This document shows positions 23,951-35,558 of a stretch of DNA of 64,000 nucleotides, piece by piece. This DNA comes from Hemileia vastatrix. Its lineage: Eukaryota > Basidiomycota > Pucciniomycetes > Pucciniales > Zaghouaniaceae. Below the pieces are notes generated by a model. That model had not been told where the DNA came from and did not search any database. It saw only the letters and a list, made by a program, of their open reading frames with translations. Location of the stretch: contig JASXTE010000015.1 of NCBI GenBank assembly GCA_030280995.1, positions 4,451,001 to 4,515,000 of the forward strand, read 5' to 3'. A program made the translations under genes and the position numbers. How positions within the stretch are numbered: the stretch's first letter is position 1; each line of letters starts with the position of its first letter.

Positions 23951-24693
23951 GAAGTAGCCAACTTTTTATAAACTTGAGAATAATTAATATGTATAAATTA
24001 GAAATAACAAGGAATAAAATTTTGAGGAATTATAACCCATTCCAAGTGGTAAATAATGTAACTAAATACATATTTCAGAATTTGAGTTGCTTGTGTTTAC
24101 TAAAAAAATGTGGCCAATCATTGAAAAAGGAAGATTTTTGTAGGGAAGAAACATGAAAAATGAAAAAAATACAAAGTAAAATAAAACTAAATAATGACAG
24201 TGGGCTGGGAAAGGTAAGTGAGGGTCTGGGGGAGGTGTGAGAAATGAAGAGAAGAGAAGGGAGAGGGGGGGAAGGAGAGGAGAGTTGTTTTCTCACTGTG
24301 AAGGAAAGGAATAGGGAAAATGGGTAAGTAGATGGCAAGTTTAGAAATGAGATAAGGGGGTAGGATAGGAAGTCAGATTGAAGATAAGGGAGAATTAGGG
24401 GAGGGAGGCATCAGATGGAAGTCCCACTTGTAATTCTACCAGGAATCAATTCAGGAAGCAAAAAAAAGCACTAGACATCTAGTGCACACTTTTTTCCTGC
24501 TGTGAATATTTTTTGAACTATTAATCAACTGTGGTTCAATGAAGGTTCAAATCAGTTTCAAGGTGTTTTCAAAGTAAATTCAATATTTCTTCATGATTGT
24601 TTCATCACCACCTCAATGTGTGCTGAAAAAGATATGAATTAGGGTTCAAGGTTGCGGATTTGCTAGCAAGTCCGCCCCCCATATTGCGTGGTG

Positions 24694-24957
24694 TATGTTG
24701 TTGACTTTTATTGTTAGGGTGCTTAGCAGAGTGGATAGGGAGTTAATTTCTTTTTGAAAATTATTTTCTGTTTTCTTGATTGATACTTATTTTAATAGTC
24801 TTTCCTTTTCATCCAGAGACATCTGTGGAGTGTTGATGTTGGTGGGTGAATCCTGGCCCTCCATTTGAACCACCTGTAACAGGTCTTTCAGCTCTAGGTC
24901 CTAAGGTATAAGGTTTTTCCTTATTACTCACAATATCATTGTTGTTGTCACACATAG
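24694..24957 (-). pseudogene. gag-like N-terminal fragment split by the 4.6-kb element
   Basis: Minus-strand reading from an ATG at about 24957 gives a protein-like frame (KPYTLGPRAERPVTGG), and a second frame gives ELKDLLQVVQMEGQDSP, MSLDEKERLLK and a helical segment rich in Lys/Asn up to the insertion point. One frameshift and one stop must be assumed. It is interrupted at 24693 by the CACCA element and resumes at 20070. It is probably a retrotransposon gag, but no zinc knuckle is visible. Confidence 0.45.
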
Positions 24958-25568
24958 TTATGTGGAATTTAAATTGAAAAATTCAAATTTGAGATATTAA
25001 AACTTTAAAAGGAGTTTTATAAGTATTAATCAATACCACTGGAGACATTCTTATTGATTACTTGTAGGTATTAAGTGAATATATAAGTTCCAAAAGTCAA
25101 ATATTCTTTTAAGTGGTCACTTGATTTAACTGGTCTACAATATGTAGACATGTTTTTATATTTAAAAAAGAAAATTTTTCAGTAAGATTCTTTCTAAATA
25201 ATAACTGAGATTTAAAAAACAATAAACAGGGATGAAGAGTCCTTTTAAAAGAAAATAAGTAATCATTTTTTACTATCTGATTTATTATCTGCAAAGATCA
25301 CAAAATTAATTGGTCTATTTATAGACTCCCACTAATAACAATTTTTATGTTAAATTAGCGGTATAACTGTTGATTTGATAACACAATTTTATTATATAAC
25401 AGGGATTCTTTTCTTGAAATCACTATGTAAGTGACCCCAACCTGTTGTAATTATCCAAATATTTTTATAGGTATTTTTATAACTTATAGCCTCTGTTTGA
25501 ATTTTTGCGTACTGGAAGATAACCAACAGAATTCTTGAGGAAAGGTCCCAAATTCTCAGGCTGAGGTC
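24958..25568. other. spacer left of the Gypsy insertion
   Basis: AT-rich, no supported gene. It ends in AGGTC (25564-25568), one copy of the target-site duplication of the Gypsy element. Confidence 0.5.
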
Positions 25569-26375
25569 TATCACCTGCCCACCTAAGCACAAGGTAGAGG
25601 GTGTTCCTGGGAAGTGAGATGGAGGAAGGAGTTTAGAGACTTCTTCAAAGTACAGAGGAAATATTTGAGGAAGTGATTCAAAGATGAGTTGGAGGAAGAG
25701 CTGCTTCTTTGATATATGTTCAATAAGAATCTCAATATAGTTTTAAAGGTAATATTAAAATTCTTAGGATCTCACAAAGGGTTGGAAACTCAATAATCAA
25801 AGATTTATGTTTTATAAATGATTACTGAGAAAATAAGAAAATGTACAATAATAATGATAAAACCTGAAGCTTTACCACTATTAACTATATATACATTTTA
25901 TAATTTAATTCTAAAGAATGTCAAACCAAAATCCAACCCCTTTTATATCCACTACTCCTCCTTGCATTGACCTCATGCCCAACCATCATTCCAAACACCA
26001 CAGACCTCGAAAAAACACCTGTTACACCTGGAACCTCCTCACAAACATCTGTTAACCCTTTGACCCACCACTAACCATCCCGTCCATGCTCACTACCCCT
26101 GTTAATAACCCACAGACACACAATAAACCTTTAGCGAAATATTGCATTGGCAGTTGCGCTGTGTGTTGCCTATTGAAGAAAAGACTAAACACATTATTAA
26201 GAGATTAACTAATTTAGATTTAAAGTTTTAGATTAGCGCAGTTGAACAGTGAGTACACAAAGGAAAGTTGCAGTTTCTATGTAGAATCACTTCTGCACTT
26301 TGAATATGGATTTAGACCTCTTTATTATTGATTTAACGAGCTGCTTTTGCCTCGAGTGTCACGTGGCATGTGACA
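25569..26375 (-). repeat. 3' LTR of the 8.3-kb Gypsy element
   Basis: It matches 33106-33912 with scattered differences. Its outer end reads TATCACC where the other LTR has TGTCACC. Immediately inside it, on the plus strand, GTGTATAAGAGG (about 26381) could serve as a TATA element for the antisense gene. Confidence 0.92.
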
Positions 26376-26468
26376 GATGCCTGTGTATAAGAGGCAAGCT
26401 CCGTTGAGCTTGAGACACATTCTTCCCACACTATAATTTTTTCTTTTACTCCTTTTAAAATTTTTATT

Positions 26469-27446
26469 ATGTCTAACTGCCCTACTCCCGTACCCACGCC
26501 TCCAAACACCAAAGCTGATGGGGTATTGTTACTCACCTATATACCCACGCTTGCACGGCTTGTGCATCAATGGAGTATTTATTCGTCAAAAGAACAGCCA
26601 CACAAGGACCTCACCGGAAATGCAAATTTCATTGCTGGAGACGGGTGACTTGTGATGCCCTTACAAAAAACGGGGATATTGAGAGAAGGTTTACGGGGAC
26701 TAAGTACTTGGTGATCCCTAAAATTAAAGAGGTTGTGGAAGATATTTGGGACGTATCAGTCAGGGATGATCAATTGGTGGAAGAAGAGGAGAATGAGGTC
26801 AAAGATACCGTGGTGACTTGGGTAGCCCCAGCCACAGGTAGAAAACGAGGGGTGGAAGAAGAGGTGAATGAATTAGTTGAAGAGGATGAGGATGTGGTCC
26901 CATCTCAAACCGTAGTCAGAAAAAACGACAGATGATCATCAAGGATGATGATGAGGAGGAGAAGGGAGTGACAATAGGGGCCACTCCTAGGCTGTTTTTA
27001 GATCCTGATCCAGTTTTTGAGGTGAGTTTTACATTTTCTTGTTTCAAGTTTTTTTTTTTGAGTTTACACTGATGACTATATGTTATAAATTTTAGAATTC
27101 AGATGTCATCAAAGAAGCTCCAATTGTGGAAGCTATTCCATTGCTTCCGGTTGAGGCCAGTCAACCAGCAGTTGATTTGAAGGAGGAGGATGAGGAAACC
27201 CTTGACCAGGTGTGGTCAAAGAAGCCTTGGCAGGGTCGACGAGTTCTATTCGTTGAAAACTTAAGTGACAAGATCGACTAGATTGTCAATGCCACCTCCT
27301 TTGATGTGGCAGAAGAGTTACTTGAAATTGGAGAGGTGGCACCGGTAGAAGAGGAGGAGGTATTTGAAAAATTCAGAAAGGAAATAAGGGTGGTGTTGGA
27401 GAAAATGAAGAAATTGGTTTGGGAGAAAATTCAGGAGAAGATTTGA
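26469..27446 (+). pseudogene. antisense accessory gene inside the Gypsy element (decayed)
   Basis: On the strand opposite gag-pol, an ATG at 26469 opens MSNCPTPVPTPPN and runs to a TGA at 26646. The sense continues in a second frame (26570-26935: RVTCDALTKNGDIERRF, then acidic segments) and shifts again at an A6 run near 26925. A clean 74-bp GT..AG intron (27022-27095) then joins to a further acidic exon with one TAG at 27279 and an end at 27444. About 300 residues can be followed. No family is recognised. The C-terminal half is rich in Glu/Asp/Val. The intron, the protein-like composition and a TATA-like box next to the LTR argue for a real former gene driven from the LTR edge. Two frameshifts and one nonsense codon make it a pseudogene now. 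Confidence 0.65.
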
Positions 27447-28282
27447 AATGGGTAGAGAAAAAAGAAAAGAGAGGAGGAAAAGAGAAAAAAAAGTAGAAAG
27501 CAAATGTAAATTGTGTATTTATTTATTCTATTGGTTTTCTTGTTTTAATTGAAATTTTATTATATATTTTATAAGATTTTGAAAGGGAAAGAAAAAACTA
27601 TTTGAATAAAATTTTGTTTTAAATTTTGAAAGTGGAAAATTTGATTGAAAGAAGAAAAGAAAGAATATTTAACTGAGGAAATTTAAGTTTTAAAAAGGAA
27701 AAAAATTTTAAGTAAAAAAAATAGTTGAATGAAAATTTTGGTTTTTATGTTTTTAAATGAAAATTTAATGAGAAAAAAGAAAAAGAAAAAATGTTATTCA
27801 TGAAAATTTATTTGACATTATTTTAAAATTTTGAGGAATTTTGGATATTTGAAGAGAAAGAAAAAAGTAGTTTTGAAAAAAAGAATTTGAAAGAAAAGAG
27901 TAATTTGTTCAAAGAATTTTAAAAGAGAGATTTAATGGCTCAAGTGAAGTTTAACAAAGGTTGTCGTATTGAGTTCGTGAAAAGTTCGTGAAAATTCGAA
28001 GAAAAATAAATAAGGAAATAAAAATTGTATTTTAAAAAAGAAAAAAAATTTGAAAGGAGAAAAAAAAAAATTAAAGGAATTATTAATTTTTTAAGATTTT
28101 ATTTTAATGAATTTTTTAAGACTTTGTTTTTGTTATTTAATTTTTTAATTTTAATTTATTTTTTAATTTGATTTGATTTGATTTTATTTTATTTAATTTA
28201 TTTTTAAAGAAGGTTGAAAAAACCTTTTGAAAAAAAAGAATAAAAAGAAAACTGAGTAAGGATTTTTGGAAGAGAAGAAGTT
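27447..28282. other. A/G-rich low-complexity tract inside the Gypsy element
   Basis: Long runs of A and GAAAAG on the plus strand separate the antisense gene from the chromodomain end of pol. No coding region is supported on either strand. Confidence 0.6.
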
Positions 28283-31200
28283 TTAGAACTTTAAGAAAAT
28301 AAAAGTAAAGAAAATAGAATAAAAATAAAAATAATAGGGAGTTTTAAGGTTTTGCTTTAAAGGATATTTAAGATAAAAAGATTTTAGGAGTTCAGGGGCA
28401 TTAGAAACATTGATGGCTGGTTCCCAGGATGTTTTGTCTGAGTCATTAATAAAGCCTTCCCATCCCACGAGGTATTGAAGTTTCCCCTTGTGCATTCTTG
28501 AATCAAGTATATGGCTTACTTCCCACTCTAGATGGTCTTCTACTTCAACCAGTTTGGGAGGAGGTTGGTTCTTGCCCGGGTATGTTTTTCAAGCAAGTTT
28601 CAGGAGAGATACGTGGAAAACAGGGTGAATAGCCTTCTACTTTGTTGCCTGGTTTAAAGTAAGGAGAAGATTGTTGATGTTTGTTGGCCTGTTCCTTGTA
28701 CCTTCAAATTGCTAATTCCAAGTTTGATTTAAGTTATTCTTGGAGTTGTGATATAGTTCCATGATAATGTTCCTCTGGATGACTAGTTCCTACACGGATT
28801 GAGTTGAGTCAAGGATGTCTTCCATAAACAGTTTCAAAAGGAGATTGTTGTGTCAAAGAATGAGTCAAGTTATTATAAACAAATTTAGCCAATGGTAACC
28901 ATGTAGTTCAATTGTCTTGTTGATAACTGAAATACATTTGGAGGTATTGCTCGAGGATTTTATTGACCCTTTCCATTTGCCCATCTGTTTCAGGATGATA
29001 GGCTGTGGAGAGATTCCTCGTGATATTGAGTTGTTGACACAATTGAGTCCAGAATGTGGATACAAAAAATGAACCTCTATCTGAAATACTATCACTAGGT
29101 AAACCATGTTTGGAAAATACATATTCTAGAAACAATTTTGACAAATCTTCTGCTGTAGCAGTAGTAGTTATTTTTATGAAAATAGACATTTTTGAAAATC
29201 TATCTACTATTACTAATATAGCATCAAAATTATTAGAAAGAGGAATTTAAGAAATATAATCCATCAATAAAGATTCCCAAGGTTTATAGGTAATAGGAAG
29301 TGGTTGAAGCAACCCATGCTTCCAGTGACAGGGAGCCTTATTCCTATTACATTTGTAACAAGATCATATATAGGCCTTGATTTCTCTGGTAATTCCTGGC
29401 CAGAAGAAATCCCTTGCTATTAACTGGTAGGTTTTATCAACACCAAAATGACCATCTAATGGAAAATCATGTTGACCATTGAAAGTCCATAATTTTATTT
29501 CATTGTTGTTGGGTATGACTACTCTACCTTTGAAAACTATTAGACCTGATTCAATACTAAATCTTTTGGCCCCTTGCTTTGAGAGTATTTTGTCTTTTAA
29601 CCCTAAACAATAATTGTCCTTCAACTGAGCTTTGAGGATTTTGGATAGTGGATTTTGAAAAGATTGAATTTTCATTGAATTAAGTTGATTTGTTGAAGAT
29701 TTATTTCACATTTGATGGGTTCTTGTCAGCAAATGCCTCCCCCCACTGTGGGGTAACGTCATCACAGCATGACAGGATATCTGGGACAATACAATTCTTA
29801 CCTGGGCGATAGGAAATAGAAAAAGGAAATTCAGACAGAAATTCAGCCCACCTGGCCTGACGCCTGGTTAACACTTTGGAAGACATTAAGTATTTCAAAG
29901 CATTATGGTCAGCCAGGATCTGAAAAGGACTATCTAAGCTGAGAAGAAAAGAGAGCCATTTTTAAGACAATGAATGATATCTAAAAGCTCTTTGTCATGA
30001 ATTTCATAATTTAATTCTGCCGCACTGAGTTTGAGTGACTCAAAAGAAAAAGGATGAAACAATTTTTTTTCCGGATTGAATTGAGAGATGACCCCTGCAA
30101 TAGCATAATTGCTAGCCTCTGTCTCAACTATTGTCGAAGCAGAAGGATTGAAGTGACAAAGAATTGGAGCTGTGGTGAAAACAGTCTTCAATGCTTCTAA
30201 TTCCTTTTGTGCTGTAGAAGAAAAAACAAAAGGAATATCTTTTCTAAGAAGAGAAGTAAGATTGGAAATAGTTTTAAAGTAATCTTTAATAAATCTTCTT
30301 TAGAATTTGGAAAAATCCATAAATCCTTGGAGGGATTTAACCGTTTTGGGCTCAGGCCATTCCAGGACTTTTTGGACCTTTTAGTCGTCCATGACTAAAC
30401 CATCAGTGGAAAACATAAACCCCAAAAAATAAATAGATTTGAGATGGAATTTTTATTTATTGTGCTTGGCCTAGAGACCGTGATCTCGAAGGCAATTTAG
30501 AACCTGTTGAACATGATGAATATGTTCATCTACTGTCTTCGAGAAAATTAAAATATCATCTAAGTAGAAGACAACAAATTGTTTGACAACATCTTGAAAG
30601 ATTTCATTAAAAAAAGTTTGGAAAGTAGATGGTGCATTACACAATCCAAAAGGCATGACTAAATATTCAAAACTACCAAATCTAGTGCGCATTGCAGTCA
30701 GTGGTTCATGACCTTCCGCGATGCAAATAAGATTATAAGCGCCTCTAAGATCAATTTTAGAAAAGAAATTAGCACCATTGAAAAGGGTAAGAAGCAATGA
30801 CATAGGGGGAACAGGATATGCATTCTTCTTAGTGACTGCATTGAGCTTTCTATAGTCAGAAGACAACCTAAGGCTACCATCCTTTTTCTTAAAAAAAAGA
30901 ACAGGGGAGCTGGTTGGAGACTTAATGGCTCTTATGAAACCTTTGGCTAAATTCTCTGCAATGTAGTCTTGAAGAACTTGAGATTTGTCCTTTGACAAAA
31001 ATAGACAAGACCTTCCAGAGGTACTTGACCTATTAACTCTATTTGATGGTCATAGGGTTGATGAGGTGGTACCTTATTGGCCTTGCGGATTGAGAAAACA
31101 TCAAGGAAATAATGATAGATTTCCGGTAGAGTATATTTAATGGCTTCAACGTTGATTTGGTTGTCCTCATCGTCTTTGAGAGAATCTGTCCAGGGAAGAC

Positions 31201-31827
31201 TAGAATTGAGAGAGCATAATTTGACTACTTTGAGGCAATTTAAATCCTCTTCGAGTGAAGTGATCGAGCTAGAAGGGTTAGCCAATTGCTCATTTAGAGA
31301 AAGATCAGATGATTGCAAGTCATCTGAAAGAGATTTGTTTTCTAGCTGGACATTGTCAGGCGGGTTGTTTAACTCCCTATTGACCTGCATTGAAGAATCA
31401 GAAATATACTTAGCGCATGGGGTGATCAATCCCTGTGACAAATAAATTTCAGGATTTCAATGCGTTAAAAATTATGGCCAAGAATGGTATTGTCCATTCT
31501 TGAGGCATCCAAGACTGATAATTCCCACTCAAAGGAGGGAAAATTTGAAAAGTTGAAAGCCCATAAAACTTTCTTACTTACCCAATATTTGGGTTCCTCT
31601 GATTCGACCAAAAAAATTGGAGTTTGGTTGATATCTGTGAATGTCAGCTTTAACTTCTTGGCAAAAGATATACTGACAAAAGAAATTGAAGCTCCAGAGT
31701 CTATAAGACAACTGAAGGGGGTATTCTCCTTAAAAAGAATGAATCTCAAGCGGTTTAAGGCAACTCCATTCCTTATGACATGGAGGTTCTGTGCACTGGG
31801 AGAGATAAGATAGTTTGCTTTGCACAC
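28283..31827 (-). pseudogene. pol: Gypsy pol (protease, RT, RNase H, integrase, chromodomain), broken
   Basis: Reading right to left: aspartic protease with LIDSGASISFVS (31827-31465), then a linker (31441-30947). Reverse transcriptase is at 30998-30471, with LSSDYRKLN, KIDLRGAYNL, MPFGLCNAPSTFQ and the YLDD catalytic site. RNase H spans 30191-29701 (IVETEASNYAIAGVIS, with Asp to Glu at the first catalytic position, and ELNYEIHDKELL). The integrase spans 29675-28908, with a zinc-binding region that includes HFGVDKTYQL and a core ending in TAYHPETDGQMERVNK. A chromodomain (LQYLVGWEGF, TSWEP) is at 28495-28283. At least four frame breaks separate these pieces. It would have copied RNA into DNA and integrated it, the chromodomain directing it to heterochromatin. 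Confidence 0.92.
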
Positions 31828-31849
31828 AAGTAAACTATCTACTAGTTTT

Positions 31850-33028
31850 TTGACCTTGAACTACTACCTTCTCTTTCCTTCAACTTCACACAATCTTCTA
31901 GCTTGTGCTTACCCCCACAATACATACATAGCCCATTATCTTCTTGTCTCTTTCTCTCAGCTTCTTTAAGTTCCCCTTTTGGGTCCAATACCTTACTGAT
32001 ATTGCCTGGGGTCAAGCCTTTCGTTCGATGATAGTCCTTTCCCTTATTGGGTTTAGATTGAGTGGAGGAGGATTGAGTTAGCTGTGGGTGTGAAGAAGGT
32101 CCCCATTTAAAATTTAGGCCCTGAGATTTGTTGGCATATCAACAATGTTGTAGTCGTCCTTGGTAAACGCTGTTGATTTTGAGAGTTCAATCCATTAAAT
32201 AAGTTAAGGTAGTCATCTTCTGAACATGAAGATTTAATTGATCCAGAATCCTCAAAGAAAGTCCTTTTTTGAAATGATACTTGAGGGCAGCATCATTCCA
32301 ACCTACTTGAGTTTGAAGTGCTCTGAAGTTTGATATATTTTCAGAGGCTTTACCATTATCACTCATGCAGAGGAAACAAAGTTCAATTTCTGCGTTTTAA
32401 GTTTCATTAGAGTCACCAAACAATGTAAAAAGTTGATCTTTGAAAATTTTCCAGTTATTGATAAGTAAGTAGGTTTTTGTCAAAGAGAGAATGAGAAGAT
32501 AAGGTTCAAACCATCTGGCTGCCTTTCCGGCTAGGAATGAAGAAGCGTAAAAAACCTTTGATCAGTTTTTGTTGAAGATTCAAGGGTTGTTATGTAACAG
32601 AAGCTTGCAGGTCTGCAAGAAGGGGTGCAATTTTTCTGGGTGTTCTCCTTTAAATTTTTCAGGAGATTTCATGGAGGGAGTTTGAATTTTGATCCCTCCA
32701 AAGACGTTGTATTTGAAAGCGTTTTCATGAAAAGTTTCATGAAGTCTTCTAGAGAATTAGATGGTCCAGGTTCCAAAGTTTGAAATAAAGGGTGAGTAGC
32801 AGGGGCAGACAGTGCCTCATGCATTGTATCATCTCCTTCTTCTTCATTGCTAGAATCATCAAAATCCTGGGGGATGTCTTCCACAGATTGGACTGAGTGT
32901 TCCCGTTCCCTAATTTCAAGAGGTTCCAGAGAGTGAGTGTGGGAAATAGGCCATGTGGCTGTTGTCATTCCTGTGGTGCAAACCCTATTAGTAGCACCCG
33001 TAGGAGGAGTGCGTTGAACAGGTGCCAT
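31850..33028 (-). pseudogene. gag: Gypsy gag, broken
   Basis: It starts at MAPVQRTPPTG (33028), preceded by the PBS region. The first 120 residues are acidic and low in structure, and the frame stops at 32669. The conserved capsid part continues in other frames (SPEKFKGEHPEKLHPFLQT, then KAARWFEPYL) with several nonsense codons, many of them TAA/TAG. It ends in a zinc knuckle, CMYCGGKHKLEDC (about 31890-31930), with spacing CX2CX3HX4C, one residue shorter than the usual CX2CX4HX4C. Confidence 0.85.
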
Positions 33029-33105
33029 TTTCAAAGAAATTAAAAACACCTGAAAAACGAAGTAGTAGTGCAAAAGAATAAAAACTACAGAGAATTAAAT
33101 TATAC

Positions 33106-33912
33106 TGTCACCAGCCGACCTAGGCTCAAGGTCGAGGGTGTTCCTGGGAAGTGATATGGAGGAAGGAGTTTAGAGACTTCTTCGAAGTACAGAGAAAATA
33201 TTTGAGGAAGTGATTCAAAGATGAGTTGGAGGAAGAGCTGCTTCTTTGATATATGTTCAATAAGAATCTCAATATAGTTTTAAAGGTAATATTAATATTC
33301 TTAGGATCTCACAAAGGGTTGGAAACTCAATAATCAAAGATTTATGTTTTAGAAATGATTACTGAGAAAATAAGGAAATGTACAATAATAATGATTTAAC
33401 CTGAATCTTTACCACTATTAACTATATATACGTTTTATAATTTAATTCTAAAGAATGTCAAACCGAAATCCCATCCATTTTATATCCACTTCTCCTCCTT
33501 GCATTGACCTCATGCCCAACCATCATTCCAAACACCACAGACCTTGAAAAAACACCCGTTACACCTGGACCCTCCTCACTAACATCCTTTAACCCTTTGA
33601 CCCTCCACTAACCATCCTGTCCATGCTCACTACCCCTGTTAATAACCAACAGACACACAATAAACCTTTAGTGGAATATTGCATTTGCCGTTGCACTGTG
33701 CATTGCCTATCAAAGAAAATAATGAACACACTATTGAGAGATTAAATAAATTAGATTTGAAGTTTTAGATTAGCGCGGTTGAATAATGAGTACACAAAGA
33801 AAAGTTGCAGTTGCTATGTAGAATCGCTTCTGCGCTTCAAATATGGATTTAGACCTCTTTATCATTGATTTAATGAGCTGCTTTTTCCTCAAGTGTCACA
33901 TGGCGTGTCACA
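33106..33912 (-). repeat. 5' LTR of the 8.3-kb Gypsy element
   Basis: In element orientation it begins TGTGACACGCCATG and ends GGTGACA at 33106. It is the same length as the partner LTR at 25569. AGGTC follows at 33913-33917. Confidence 0.92.
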
Positions 33913-33917
33913 AGGTC

Positions 33918-35190
33918 AAAAACTGACATGTGAGCTAGCTTGAATTTTTAGTTGTCCATATGATTTTAATGGTCCTATATAAATACTTTAGTAGAAATTT
34001 AATAGGTTTTAAAATGTAACTCAATATAAGGATCTCAGTAATTTAAATCTCAATAATTATATATATGGCTTAAAATCTTATAGTTGGTAGAAAAATAGAT
34101 TTAATAATTCAGATAATATTAAAAGACTTTATAAGTGCTATTGATATGTATTGTAATTGTATTGGTTATATATTTGAATCGTAATGATAAAGAATGTAGA
34201 AAACAAGATCAAAAAACCCCTCCTCCAATACACAATAACTTCCACAATGAACTTCATTATTTAAAGGCTCTATACATGATTAATGACACCTCATTCTAAC
34301 TAATAGAAATATTCAAAAACATAAATATTGACCAATAACCTAATTAGAATGATTTCACCTTCCAAAATCCTGCAGGAATAGGGATAATCCATCAAAAAAA
34401 AAGAATAAGCAAAAAAGAGAGTATATGCATAGAATACATTTAAAATAAAATACTAAAAGCGAAAATTAAGGCTAATTATTACTCCAAATTAAGGAAAATC
34501 AAAAGTAGAAATTATTGGGCTAATCCTTAAATTATACTATGTGAAATCCCCAATCAAAAATTACCAAAATTGAATGAGAAACCACTTAAAAACCCAAAAA
34601 AGGGCATGAGATGTGGGGTAATTATAGTTTGAGAAAGCTAACTTTGCTAAAATTGAAGCTATTCACATGGGGAAAATGCAGGCAGTATGTGGCCAGTTCA
34701 CAGAAGCCATTTCTGGCATAAAAAACATCAAATTTTAAAAGTGTTATTTTTATGCATTTGAGTAGCCAAATCAATAGTCCTAATTAAGAAAAATTGATCT
34801 TTCAAAGCACATTTTTAGTATTATTAAATTTATAGCACATATAGTCAACTTTAAGTGATTTAAGGCACATTTCTTGTTTTTCACATAAAATAATGAAAAC
34901 AACAGATTTAAGTCTACTTAAAAATCTAGCCTTATATTTAAGGTTATTAAGATTACCCTAATATATTACAACTTTATATTAAGTACATAATACTTACAAA
35001 AGGTGGATATATGCATGTATATAAGGTGCTATAATGGCATATTTTGTATTTTATCATAAATTTACTTATGTATACCATTTTTGTACTCTAATTTATTGCT
35101 CCCATGTATAGTCTATGTGTTTAAAATAACTTATAAGTATTATTTACTCAGTCATGGGGATTTCCTGGCTAAAAAAGCTCAGGATAGGGA
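33918..35190. other. gene-free AT-rich stretch
   Basis: I see no supported coding region. It should be the interior of the leftmost copy of the cysteine-cluster LTR element, but similarity to the other copies is recognisable only from about 35180 onward. Confidence 0.4.
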
Positions 35191-35199
35191 TTTTTAGAT

Positions 35200-35470
35200 G
35201 AAGAAGCTGTTTTGGCCTTTAAATTTTGAAAGAAGGTGGCAGTTTTTAATAATATTTTGTTGGAAATAGTTGTATCAGGAAGAGCGGCTGGTCCAGTATA
35301 GAATTTAGTTCTTGAAGGTATAGTTGAATTATTACACTTGATTTTCTAAATCATGCAAAGATGACAGGCAGTTCTTCCATGAAGACTAGGATTAGAAGTT
35401 AGAAAAGAAAGCTGGTATATGGCACAAAGTTTACATTGGACAGCAAGGTCTTTTGATGAAATATTAATGA
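35200..35470 (-). pseudogene. cysteine-cluster protein, copy 1 (dead)
   Basis: Minus-strand translation gives ISSKDLAVQCKLC, then GRTACHLC, a stop, and KIKC. It aligns with 54357-54103 and 60240-59960. The first CX2C pair is kept here, but a TAG interrupts the second cluster. Context: the last part of the interior before an LTR of the non-autonomous element, now separated from that LTR by the insertion at 35559. Confidence 0.6.
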
Positions 35471-35558
35471 TGATATTGATTTAAAAATAAAGTGAAAATT
35501 TTCAGGACTAGTTATGTTGGAGAAGTCTTTTGGTCTAGAAGATATTTTCAGTGGTCTA

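Larger units (their letters stand above)
20071..24693. mobile_element. 4.6-kb CACCA-ended non-autonomous transposon
   Basis: The left end is CACCACGCAATATTTGGGG followed by the hairpin GGACTTGCTAGCAAGTCC. The right end is the inverse, with CCCCATATTGCGTGGTG at 24677-24693. Both flanks carry TAT (20068-20070 and 24694-24696), a 3-bp target duplication. CACT/CACC-type termini and 3-bp duplications are typical of the CACTA (CMC) superfamily, so the Tnp2 transposase at 8170-11548 is a candidate mobiliser. That is inference. The interior is AT-rich up to 23.08 kb and has no transposase and no convincing gene. A GC-rich, C-strand-biased tract follows. Only short low-complexity frames occur. Confidence 0.85.
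25569..33912 (-). mobile_element. complete, inactivated Gypsy LTR retrotransposon, 8.34 kb
   Basis: Two LTRs of equal length (807 bp) lie at 25569-26375 and 33106-33912. A perfect 5-bp target duplication, AGGTC, is at 25564-25568 and 33913-33917. In minus-strand order it carries gag, protease, reverse transcriptase, RNase H, integrase and a chromodomain, which is the chromovirus type of Gypsy. Many stops and frameshifts break the frames, so it is not autonomous. A 1.9-kb region between pol and the 3' LTR holds an antisense gene remnant (26469-27446). No canonical polypurine tract adjoins the 3' LTR, and no primer-binding site that I recognise follows the 5' LTR. Confidence 0.93.

Noticed and set aside
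24075..24338. 87-codon proline/serine-rich open frame on the minus strand
   Set aside because: It lies in the purine/pyrimidine-biased GC tract of the CACCA element. Composition alone keeps it open and no conserved segment is visible.
26333..26536. 67-codon minus-strand frame next to the Gypsy LTR
   Set aside because: It is antisense to the start of the antisense accessory gene and partly inside the LTR. No conserved feature.
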